Shown here: positions 1-10,349 of the stretch, in pieces
How positions within the stretch are numbered: position 1 is the first letter of the stretch
How the letters are laid out: each line of letters begins with the position of its first letter
Source of the DNA: Rhizodiscina lignyota
Lineage: Eukaryota > Ascomycota > Dothideomycetes > Aulographales > Rhizodiscinaceae
DNA: 64,000 nt
Direction of reading: 5' to 3'
Assembly: GCA_010015805.1 (NCBI GenBank)
Contig: ML978129.1
Coordinates: 1,550,001-1,614,000 of the forward strand
Translations under genes and position numbers: made by a program
The notes under the pieces: model-generated
The model's database searches: none
What the model saw: the letters and a program-made list of their open reading frames with translations, nothing else
What the model was told of the DNA's origin: nothing

Positions 1-2591
1 CTTTCGTCTCGTCTCCTCCAGAGACCGCGTCGAAGCTGTTCTACGTATCTGATGACTTCTCGTCGATCGTATGTGGGACATGATTAGATACTATCGTCTT
101 CAGAATTGGCCGCTCTTGTTGTACGGTCTCGCTGCTCTCAGTGGCCACTTCGTGACTCGGGGGCGTGCGGATTCTGAAGTTGACGCTGGTGGACTTGCTT
201 GCAGTATCGCCTTTGTGTTCCTCTTCCTGTTGATTCCTTACTTTCTAGCTCGAATCCATGGCCCATGCGTCGTTGGTCTCGTTACTACCTGGTTCTACGC
301 CTGTTCTTTCGTCTCATCCATCTTATTCATTCGGAGCTCTTCCAGCGCATCGTTTGATTAACCAGCAAGTTATCATCCATTTTCAAAGTCTGTGCGTTTA
401 TACTTCGTCACTCGTAGTATCTCGACGTCTGCTTTCTCCAATTTCGAAATAGGTTGTTGTGTCTGTAGAGCTCTCGAAATACTCTGTGCGTTTCGTGGAC
501 AAAGCCGATATGATCCACACTTTTCCCTAGGGACCTATCATTTACGAAACAGCTACTATCCGGGCAGCGACATATTTGGATGAGGTTGCACATTTTAGAT
601 AGCGCGGATCTAGAATGGTCAGTCTCGGCTGCCTCTGTTGCTGTTGCGATCTGTCAGATCACGATTGAAAAGCGTTGCTGAGGAGCGTTGGTTTCTGTGG
701 GGAGTGGTTGTTGTTATATGCGGCTGTGGCGCATAGTGCTTGGATGTGCCTGTGTGCTATTTTTCATACTGTGTTATATGTACAGCTCGCGTATTCTAAT
801 CCCTGTGCTTTCGAGCACTGGTTGGGAAAACATCAGGTAATGCTGAGTTTATCCTGGCCCCTCTTGCCCTTAGGGGCTGAGACCTCGTTGAGACGGACTG
901 GGGGGTTCAGGTTTTTTTGCCCTTTGCTACAAAAGGGTCGAAACCCACAAGGGTAACTTTATTCTCCACTTTTTTCTTCTCTTCTTCTTTTTCACCTGTC
1001 CACGCAGTACTTGTTTGTCTTATGCTAAATCAGTAATTAGTGCAACTTATGATATATACGGCTCGAATAATGACACAGCTTTGATTGCTCTCTTCAATCT
1101 GCACTGCCTAGGTATTTGCTCTAAACTATTCCATTTTGTCGCAATTTATTCAGCGTTATAGCTAGTCCTAGATAGCCACCTTACCAAGTTACTATTCGCA
1201 TTCCATATTGAACTTCGAAAATCATCACTAATGGCCTCAATTCTCCCCGTAGCAGTCAGACAACGGAACCGACAACGAGACCACTTTTCGCCTTGACGTT
1301 TAATTGGCATTGTTATGGTCTTGACGCCGACGCGCTATTTACAAGGTTCTGGTCGCTCCGATGTGTTTTCGGGTTGATAAGACATTTTACCGTTAGGCAA
1401 GCTTAACGCCTTAGCCTGATCGGGTCTCACACTTCAACGCAAGCGAGACTATATCTAAAAGCTCACTTATACGTTATTTCCAATGTACTAAACACTAGCA
1501 ACCCATTGAAAAGGTTGTTCACTTTGATGGTTATAGAGGCTTACATCAGAGCCGTTTAGTGCCTTAAAAGCTACGCTGCTACGGTAACCCTTTTTGTTAC
1601 CCTCGAGATATACAAGGAGAGCATGATTGGAGCATGTGCCTTGTCAGAGAGAAGTGGTTGATAGAGCCATCGAGACGAGACGTGAGATGTTGGTATCGGT
1701 TGTTGAGCTGTATATGCTTGTGCAAGCTGCAGATGAAGGCTAATTGATCTATGGAAAGGCTTTCAACTATTGCGAAATGCTCCTTGAATCTTTGAACTTT
1801 GGACACTTTGAAGTTGAGCTTTCTATCTCAACTCCGCCGATTCTTATGCACACCCTCTTCCGCGCCTGTTGCCCCAGTTGCGTTTCTTACTTTTCATTAC
1901 TAGACAGTGCTCTATCAAGCCTTCCACATTGATTATCTGAAGTCCTATGCACTTTGGAATTGAGCTTGCTGCTTCGTAGCTGCCGCGCGTGATATTCGCC
2001 GCTCTATAGAGTCTATCTTGGGCCCACCCTTCTTCCACGTCGGTTGCCCTAGTTATGCACTTTACTTTCCATGACTACGGTTGTTCTATGAAACCTTACA
2101 TTGACAGCTTGAAAGTTTATACACTTGGGAGTTGAGCCTACTACCTCCCTTGTGCCCCTTGTGATAGCCGCTACTTTATATTATACACACCCCTCTTCCG
2201 CGTCTGTTGAGCTGGTTAAGCATCTTACTTTTTATGATTGCAAAGTGCTGTGTGAAGGCTTTAGTATTAACCGTCTGAAGCTTAATTTGTTGTTGCGTTG
2301 GGCATTCGCTGTCGCCTGAGGAGTCTCAATGAATGCACAAGATCACAGCATGAACAGTGTAAGCAAGATAGTCATGATGATTCCGTTGGATTTCCCCATC
2401 TGGGGTCGTATGTTCCGCATCCTTTTCTATCTTACAACAACGGAGAAGGCCCGAACGTCATGGGGAGCTATCAGACCCCCCAACCCGTAGCAACCCGGTT
2501 CGATATACCCATCACTCGGTGTGGCGCCTCGTCCGTTCGGGGAACGGACGCTTCGCACACTGCCTCGATCAGGACTGTCTTCCCAGGCAGC
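1..2591. other. Gene-free leading stretch
   Basis: No coding sequence could be supported on either strand. The open frames are short, overlap on both strands, and match no family I recognise. The left part (1-1700) is A+T-leaning with no clear repeat. The right part holds a degenerate tandem array (listed separately). SPT7 ends at 2592 on the minus strand, so the last few hundred bases probably include its 3' UTR. Confidence 0.6.
1748..2320. repeat. Degenerate tandem array, unit about 165-174 bp
   Basis: A CCCTCTTCCRCG-like motif recurs at 1853, 2027 and 2191, so the spacing is 174 and then 164 bp. Within each unit the same landmarks follow in order: a CTTACTTT-like run, a CTATG/GTGTGAAG-like run, a TGAAG-like run, and an ACTT..GAGTTGAGC-like run. 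A partial unit precedes the first motif from about 1748. Copies differ mostly by substitutions and small indels, so the array is old. Whether it is satellite-like or a duplicated element relic cannot be told from this window. Confidence 0.6.
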
Positions 2592-5500
2592 CTACAGGCT
2601 ATCGGGCGGACTGATGACGCCCATAGCGTCGTCCTTCTCCGGCTCCTTCTCCACTTCCTTCTCCGCTGGCATCTCTAGCCTGAGCTTCTTCTCGAGAGGG
2701 CCAGACTGGCTCTTCTCTGCGCTTCCGAGACCTCCTTCCGTGGTGGCCTCCTCCAACTTCCTCTTCTTCTTCGCCAACTGCTGCTGCTCCCGGATCGGTC
2801 GCTTGCGCGGACTCGTAATCTTGCCCGTTGGGGGCAGACGAGGCTTCGGGAAGCGTTGCTTGACCGGCAATTCCTCGTCCTCGACAAGGGGTTCGTCACC
2901 ATTCTGAAGCTTCTGTGAGAAGAAGGGGTGGACGAGACCAATCTCCGATTGTAGGTTGTGTGCCGTGATAGGGTCCAAGGGAGGCAAATCCTCCATAACA
3001 GCGCCGGTTGTAGTTACAGCACTGATCGCGATGTTAGTAAATGACCTATAAAAGATGTGATAAAGGTAGAACGTACCCAGGATTCTGTGATTGGTATGCA
3101 CTGTGCATCCTGTTCTGTAACAGATGGAGCGGGACGCTGAGAGATCTCAGGCCAAATTCCTTGTCCAATCCGAGTTCCTTGAATCCAAAGAAATCCACAC
3201 CCAATTCTTCGGCATAGTCGCCTCCGACAAATTGATCGCTACCGTCGTCAAAAGCACCAACACCATCTGCGCCAGCATTGTCACCGAGGGCCGGACGAAT
3301 AAGCTCAGCAAGGTGATCTTTCATGCGCTTGTGCATCACCCCCAGTTTCGAGCCCAGTCGCTCTATATCCTCCTTGACATAGGCTTCAAGGCCTCCAATA
3401 TCAACGCCGCTCGAGTGCAGAGCATGCAAGATTGCTTCTTCTTTGGTGAACTTGCTCTGGTATACTGGACGGCCAGCAGCGGTTGAAGCTTGCTTATCAC
3501 GGGTCTTAGGCTGTTCTCGGTAGAAGTTTAGTCCTCGGGTGAGTCGTTCGAAGAAGTTGCTCGCAAGGTCGGTGGCAGAGTCTAGCGCCGAGGGTTGGAA
3601 CTCTTCGTAACCGGAGTGATAGAAGATCTCCGCCACAGTACGCTGTAGAGCTGCTTTGCAGACGACAGGCGCGATTATGGGTCCCTCGTCGGACACCACG
3701 GTTGGCTCGATGTCTTGCTCGTGCAAGGGAAGCGGATTGTACTTCTGGAATTGATTTTGGTACATCTAAGTTGCGTTACTTTTCGTTGAGAGGGGGTGAT
3801 CAAAGTCTTACCTGTGACTGAAGTTGCATTTGCTTTACAATGCCAATCTTTGCACAGATCTTCCTTGTCTCTTGCATCGCATGCATGTTTCCTGCCATCT
3901 TCGACGAAAGGTTACCAGACGGTGCAATGAACTGACCCTTAGGCGCCAGCCGCAGAGTCTCTTCACAGTGGGTAATGACATTGCCATCAGTGTCTTCAAC
4001 CCAATCCAGGGCCTTGGGGAGGTCTGGCAGCGCAGACATGGTATCATAGTAATCAGGCAGGTATCCTTCCTCTTCCTCTTCCATCCCTTCTGCGATGGTT
4101 TCGCTGGGGATCGTTTGTACGCCGTCCATGTCATCAACTTGGACATCCGCCTCTTGTGAGCCCTCTCCCACCAAAGTTTTCTGATGTCTTAGCCAACGTC
4201 TCATGCCTGCCTTCCTTCTTAGTAACGCTGGAGCGTCTGGATTCAGCTTGTCTCCACGAAAGAGCTGGTGACGCCATCCGGCAACTCTTGCTCTTCCTTT
4301 CTTCGTGACTAGCTTCCAGACTTTGAGCTCCGGATCTTCAAAATCGATCTCTTCACCTTGCGCACCGGCGTTGTCGTATGCATTTCCTTCGGCCTCGGAT
4401 GCATCAGCCTGACTTCCGGGAGCAGCGCTACCCGGAGCTCCAAGAGGAGCAAGTGGTGTCAGCGCACCTGGTGATGCAGTTGCAAACCCATTCGTGCTGA
4501 CATCAGCGGGAGCTTCAGAGTCTGGTCTTAGAAACTCATTTCGAAGACTTGTTGACGGTGGAATGGTTGAACCACCGGGAGGCCTCGCCTCCGCTTCAGG
4601 TGTGCCTTCGTTCACGATAGGCGGTGCTTTCCGAACAGAATTGCCCTTCTTTGGGGCTTTGCGGCCTCTGGAAGCCATGAGTGGTTCCTCTTCCTCGCTC
4701 TCTTCGTCACCTTCTAAACCGATTTCCAGTTTAGCTTTCCTTCGCTCTTCTGCTTCGAAGGTCGCGCGATCCATGATGACAACATCGGGGACGTGTTGCA
4801 ACAGCTCTTCGCTGCGCTTGCGCATGTACAGAGCCTTCTTCCGAAGAAAGTGATTTGGGTCGGCGTTGTACTTGAGGCAGTTCGCCCAGATGAGATTCAA
4901 GTCGTCAACGAACTCTCGCTTAGATTTGTACGTCTGGCCGCGGAGTTTCTTGAACATTGAACCAATGTCCATTGGATGCTTGATGACCGAATAGTAATCG
5001 GGAGCTTCGCGCTTGTTAACCTTCTGCAGGAAGGGGCCAGCATATTCCGTTTCGGCCTTCAGGCTGTTGAGCACCTGCTCAGCTGCCTCGTATAACTCTT
5101 CTTGGTTCACTTTGTCGTCGCTTGCCCACTTGCTTCGTCCCTTTCGTACATCCCGTATGATATTACGGATCTCGGCGTCGGTCGCCTTGATCTCTGCGCG
5201 GCGTTCATCAATACGACGGAAGAGATTCTTCATAACAAGGCTTGTTGCGCCAAGATTGGTTGTACTGAGTGTTTCCAGTGGCGGGCCGGCCATATGGTTT
5301 GTAGATCCTGGAGCCGCTTGACCAGAGGTGTCCGCTTCGATCTGAGCCTCCATAGCATCTAACTTCTGCTGCTCTAACCACGCCGCCCTGTCATTCTCGA
5401 GAGTGTAGAAGTAGTTGTTGAACTCTTTCTTGGCAGCCTCTTCTGCTGCTTGTGCATCCTCGGCCGAGTCTTTCGACGCTTCTGGCGCGGCATTATCGAT

Positions 5501-6061
5501 CTCCATGCGGCCTTGAGCATCAGAGGCAGCTACCTGCGCCTGTTCCTGCCCGCTGGATTGGCCGCCTGCTCCATCAGCTTTGTCTCCTTCTTCTTCCTCT
5601 TCATCTCCGTAATCATCCTCGTCGATCACCCGAGCAGCTCTCTGCACCTGTGGAAGGGGAGCGGGAGGAGCGGGAATGTCCTCTTCTTCGTCATCTTCAT
5701 CTCCGTAGTCGTCCTCATCGATCACCCGAGCAGCTCTTCGAATCGGAGGGGGAGGTGCGGGATTGGCCGTGGATGGGCCAGTTTGGAATGCTCCATCATC
5801 GCGCGTCCTAGAGGTATTGTTTGCAGATGCTGCCGCCCCAACACCAACCCTCCTAGGGTTCTTGCTGCGAAGGAAGGCCGATAAACGCGCCGCACTGTTT
5901 GAAAAGCGCTCCTTGAATATGCCAATTTTTCGATCCATCGCTCGTGACTTCTCCTCCAACATGTCCACACCGGCTCCAATTCCGTTCGCGACCCTGTCCC
6001 CAGTGTTTGGTGTTCTGGCTGTCGCAATGGTTGGCAACAGCCATGGGCTGGTCGCGCTCAT
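2592..6061 (-). CDS. SPT7: SAGA complex subunit Spt7 (bromodomain plus histone fold)
   Basis: Nuclear scaffold subunit of the SAGA histone acetyltransferase coactivator. I read three exons, 6061-3812, 3765-3077 and 3021-2592, joined by 46- and 55-nt introns. The second intron has a TACTAAC branch site. All phases agree and give 1122 residues. Acidic repeats rich in D/E (about residues 95-155) precede a bromodomain at about residues 325-420, whose hallmarks YYSVIKHPMD and WANCLKYNADPN are visible. Exon 2 carries the histone-fold domain (about 785-835) that pairs with a TAF-type partner in yeast. The C-terminal exon is lysine/proline rich, with a basic KKKRK stretch that may be a nuclear signal. 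The start is the first ATG of a long open frame. The family call is firm; the exact N-terminus is less so. Confidence 0.93.
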
Positions 6062-6493
6062 GCTTGGTCTTGGCGGACCCCTCGTGGTCGAGCGGCCTGG
6101 GTGCTCAAAACCTCACAGAACGCGTAGAACGCGTGTAGACCTGGAGAAATTTCGTAGCAGTGTTGCGCAGTGACTTCCGGTTGCTGTGGGCAGGTTTTTT
6201 CGATGAAATTCGATGGATGTTGGTCGGATGTCGTGATGCGCAACTGTTGTAAGTGCTTGGTCGTTCTTTCTGTTTTGGCAAGCGAGGCAGGCGCCATGGA
6301 GTCAGCCTGGGGCCCGGTATATTCCACAATCCCTGCAGGCTTGGCACCGATGTTTATCCGGCATTTGGCCGGCCCCAGCTTGCGGTAACTCCTCAGATGT
6401 GTTGCAGAAGAACAGCTTTAATACTCTCATTCATCCAGCCTCCACCCACTCTTGCAGTCATGAATAAACGGTAGTTCTTCGCCAAGCCGAAAA
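6062..6493. other. Divergent promoter region between SPT7 and the VanZ-like gene
   Basis: About 430 bp between two divergently transcribed start codons. Antisense open frames here read into the SPT7 5' end and match nothing. I see no repeat, and no TATA box convincing enough to call. Confidence 0.5.
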
Positions 6494-7350
6494 ATGCGTA
6501 TCCGACAGTATCCCGCAGGTTCGTGACCTAGCTCTCGTACTTTTCCACTGTAGCCTACCCTGAAGCTTTCGCTGTGCATGTGCAAAAGAGTAGACACTTA
6601 ATGGGAAATGTTGTCGTACAATAGTCTTCAGCCTCACCGAGACTCAATTATGAACTTTTCTACGTCTAACCTGTCTCGTGGCTTCCGAGTACACTGACGA
6701 TTCGTGCTAGCTGCGTTCTGCGTACTCCTTTTGGGATCAGCCTATCTGGGCCTCTCGACCACAAAAGTCCCAAGCTACAAGCAAAGCGACAAGGTCTTGC
6801 ACTTCGTCACCTTCTTCCTCCTATCGCTCTGTTTCTATTGGATCCTAGAAACGAACCGGCGGCGCAACCTCCAATTGACGCTATTTGTTTGCTCCGTGGT
6901 GCTGGGCATTGGATCGGAGATTGTCCAAGGCTTGCTTCCGGTAATCTCTCTCGGTGTGCTATGAATATAAACGTGGCTAATCCAAGGTAGAATGGCCGCG
7001 ACTTCGACCCTTACGATATCCTCGCGAACGTTACCGGCTCATTAGCAGCAGTCGGCTTGAGCAGTTTGTATCATAAGCGTATGCTCGAGCGCAAACGACA
7101 GGCCAAGCAATATACTGCAGTTCCTGGGGAAGAAGGAGAAATTGACGTGGAGCTTGGTGAGGGCGTTGGCCCACAAGAGACTGGTGTCACTCACGATGCG
7201 CCCGCGCGCTCGCTCGAAGACGAGGTTGACAATTGGGATGAAAATGCCGAGGACTGGGAGGATGATGCTTCACCAGCAACTGGAGAAGGTCAGAAGACTC
7301 CTGGCAGCTCAACTGACGGTACTGCGGAGCCTAAGAAGCGTAACGATTGA
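6494..7350 (+). CDS. VanZ-like family membrane protein
   Basis: Three exons, 6494-6518, 6711-6940 and 6991-7350, give 204 residues. The tiny first exon (MRIRQYPA) was needed because the second exon has no ATG. Its donor GGTTCGT and the acceptor at 6710 restore the family's usual MRIR-like start. The first intron is 192 nt, longer than its neighbours. Residues about 8-75 contain hydrophobic helices with the family landmarks SDKVLHF and EIVQGLLP, followed by NGRDFDPYDILANVTGS and one more helix. The C-terminal third is an acidic tail containing WDENAEDWEDD. The family is named after bacterial VanZ, but the fungal members have no established role, so function here is unknown. It is predicted to be an integral membrane protein with a cytosolic tail. 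Confidence 0.85.
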
Positions 7351-7799
7351 ATGAGTGCAGATTATCCCTGGGTCTTCCAGTGAATGTATTTGTAGCATAT
7401 GAACATCTTTTGGACTAACAACGGCAAGGTTGAGCTACGGCTTGACCAGGAGTATGGTCGAGATAACGCTCGTGAATGTCCGAAAGAGACGTTCTGGGAA
7501 ACGCGGGTGCTCATAGAGCGATCAATGTAACATATCCCTGATGATGTGGAGTATTTGGATACACCATTAATACACGCGTGTAATGTGGGGTACGAATATT
7601 TTCTCCTGCTCCAGTCTCCATGCCTGTTCGTTAAAATATCTCTGCTTCCGTCTTGACAATATCGCACGTGATCGAAGCTGTCCCTGGTCGCAGGTCGCCG
7701 AACGCCCGCTCGGCAAGCTCCGTTGCGGATTTCTCAAGCTCGAACGCGAAGACGCGTCTAGAAAGCAGCACATTAAAATACACTAATACACCTCACAAA
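7351..7799. other. Intergenic region upstream of CCT7
   Basis: About 450 bp between the VanZ-like stop and the CCT7 start. Open frames on both strands are short and unsupported. It presumably holds the 3' UTR of the VanZ-like gene and the CCT7 promoter. No repeat seen. Confidence 0.5.
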
Positions 7800-9631
7800 A
7801 TGTCTTTCGGCGGCCAGACTCCAACTATCGTCGTGCTCAAGGAGGGCACTGACCAGTCTCAAGGACGAGGGCAAATTCTCAGCAACATAAATGCCTGCCT
7901 GGGAGTCCAAGGTGTTATAAAATCTACGTTAGGGCCTTATGGCTCTGATGTTCTGCTCGTGGATGGAAATGGGAGGCCCACAGTCACAAATGATGATAAG
8001 TCTATGCCTCGCACTGTATCAAAGTTCTTCTGCTGACTATACTTCACGCGCCACCGTTATGAAGCTCCTCGATATCGTGCATCCTGCGGCACGAATACTC
8101 ACAGATATCGCTCGATCGCAAGACGCCGAAGTTGGAGATGGAACAACATCTGTGGTCGTTCTGGCATGCGAAATACTCAAAGAGGTTCGAGAACATGTCG
8201 AAAATGGCGTCAGTAGCCGGATCGTTATCACTGGACTTCGAAGAGCATCGAATATGGCAGTCAACAAGATCAAGGAAATTGCTGTGAGCACGTCAGAAGG
8301 CAACCAGAGAGAGACTCTGCGGAAGCTGGCTGCTACAGCCATGAGCTCAAAGCTCATCCACCGAAATTCCGACTTTTTCACGAAGAGTAGGTTTATGGAA
8401 GACAACTCTCAACCGCTCAGGAGGCTAACATTGCATACACAGTGGTCGTCGACGCCGTGCTATCGCTAGACCAAGATGACCTGAACGAGAAACTCATTGG
8501 CATCAAAAAGGTCTCTGGAGGTGCCCTTCAAGAATCCCTGTTCGTAAACGGAGTCGCATTCAAGAAAACGTTCTCCTACGCCGGCTTCGAGCAACAGCCG
8601 AAATCATTCGACAATCCAAAAATTGTCTGCCTCAATGTTGAGCTTGAGCTGAAGTCGGAAAAGGACAATGCGGAGGTCAGGGTGGAGCAGGTTTCAGAGT
8701 ATCAAGCGATCGTGGATGCAGAGTGGCAGATAATATACAACAAGCTCGAGGCACTGCACAAGACTGGAGCGAAGGTGGTATTGAGCAAGCTTCCAATCGG
8801 AGACCTTGCGACGCAGTATTTCGCAGACCGCGACATCTTCTGCGCTGGTCGCGTAGCATCAGATGACATGGAGCGAGTATGCCAGGCGACGGGGGCATCC
8901 GTCCAGTCTACCTGTTCCGACATTCACCCAACACATCTCGGCACGTGTGAGCGTTTCGATGAGAGACAAATAGGAGGAGAGCGGTTCAACTTTTTCGAAG
9001 GATGTCCACAAGCGAAGACATGCACTCTAGTGCTCAGAGGCGGCGCGGAGCAGTTTATCGCGGAAGTTGAGCGCAGTCTGCACGATGCGATTATGGTCGT
9101 GAAGAGAGCAATCAAGAATCAGACGATCGTGGCTGGTGGAGGGGCTTGCGAGGTGAGATCATTGTTGCTTATTAGGGGTCCATGTCGACTGACAACTTAC
9201 AGATGGAAATCTCCGCTTACTTGCACCGGTTTGCAGACAAGAACATCCCACACAAACAACAGTCAATCATCAAGTCCTTCGCAAAAGCACTCGAAATAAT
9301 CCCCCGACAGTTATGTGATAACGCTGGATTCGACGCAACAGACTTGCTCAACCGTCTTCGCGTGGAGCATCGGAAAGGGAATACGTGGGCTGGAATAGAC
9401 TTTGTGCACGAAAGTGTCACGAACAATCTCGACGCTTTCGTCTGGGAGCCGGCTTTGGTGAAGGTGAACGCCATTCAAGCGGCCACTGAGGCAGCGTGCT
9501 TGATACTGAGCGTGGACGAGACGATCACGAACCAGGAGTCGGAGCAGCCGCAGGCTCCAAGGCGAGGACTTCCACCTGGAGCGGCGCAACGAGCATTAAG
9601 AGGGCGAGGAAGAGGCATGCCACGGAGATAG
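7800..9631 (+). CDS. CCT7: Chaperonin TRiC/CCT subunit eta
   Basis: Cytosolic group II chaperonin subunit that folds actin, tubulin and other substrates using ATP. Four exons: 7800-7995, 8048-8386, 8443-9152 and 9203-9631; 557 residues, the usual length. Residues 46-50 (TLGPY), TNDG (63-66) and the nucleotide-binding GDGTTS (95-100) are present. The C-terminal half keeps the eta-specific run ending in a Gly/Arg-rich tail (GRGRGMPRR). Introns 2 and 3 are ordinary GT-AG. The first intron, which splits the TNDG/ATVMKLL junction, has AT and AC ends (listed separately). Joining 7995 to 8048 restores the conserved Gly exactly, while no GT-AG choice keeps the frame. Essential housekeeping gene; identification is very secure. 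Confidence 0.96.
7996..8047 (+). other. AT-AC intron (first intron of CCT7)
   Basis: This 52-nt intron begins ATAAGT at 7996 and ends TTCAC at 8047. A TGCTGAC branch-like sequence ends about 10 nt before the 3' end. Splicing joins G(7995) to GC(8048-8049) and gives the invariant [12 protein letters not shown]. Minor (U12) AT-AC introns carry ATATCCTT and TTCCTTAAC, and neither is present here. The donor is instead the U2 consensus GTAAGT with its first G changed to A. It is therefore best read as a rare U2-type AT-AC intron. Confidence 0.85.
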
Positions 9632-10349
9632 AGAAATAGCTCATTCTGTAACAGCATGCGTATGGCGCTCTTGGAATCGTTCAGCGGTTGCATCCCATTA
9701 AAAGTAGTACGTTAGACGTGTGACACGATACAATCGGTAGATACTGCGGATCAAAAAATTATATACCCCTACCGTACAGAATGGCCGTTTCTTACTGAGA
9801 TTGTGAAATGTCTTGCCGTTTCCTGTTGGTCATTGGGCTGTTGTCGAGGTGGGACCTTGGCGCTCGACCTGCTCACCTACCCTCAACTTCTACTCACGCA
9901 CCTTCATCTCACCAGACCAACTCCGTCGTCGGAAAACAGCCGTAACACGACGCTCGCCTTCTGATCCCTGATTTCAAAACGTGCAGCCAAACTTCATACC
10001 AACCGGCGTCTTTCGGAGACCCTTAGTTTCTTACCGGCAGACGGAAACTAAATCTTTGCGGGGACAAAGTGGATTCCCGTACCTGGATCCAGCAACAATC
10101 AGCAGTGCGGGGAGACTTCACGACACGGTGATATCATGGTGGTTCGCAGCAATACTACTCCGAGCTGGGAGGACATTCTTGTTACATAGCAATTGGAACA
10201 GGCAGAAGATGCAACGTTGATCCGGAACATGGGGAGATTGACAGGAACTTGAACCCTGACTCCAGGTGCCTTATAAGGGCTAAAAAGGTCACTTCTCCGC
10301 AATGTAGGCCTTCACAGGAAGTTTCTTAATTGATTTCAGCCTCGCAGCG
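9632..10349. other. Intergenic region upstream of the GH92 gene
   Basis: About 720 bp between the CCT7 stop and the GH92 start. A TTATAAGGG sequence near 10271 lies about 80 bp upstream of the GH92 ATG and could be a TATA element. No gene or repeat is otherwise evident. Confidence 0.4.

Noticed and set aside
71-361. Hydrophobic 96-codon frame at the left end
   Set aside because: No family similarity, other frames are open over the same bases, and no splice signals extend it.
7996-8050. A GT-AG reading of the first CCT7 intron, using GT at 8000-8001
   Set aside because: The only AG within reach gives an intron of about 25 nt and breaks the frame; AT-AC joining restores the conserved residues exactly.
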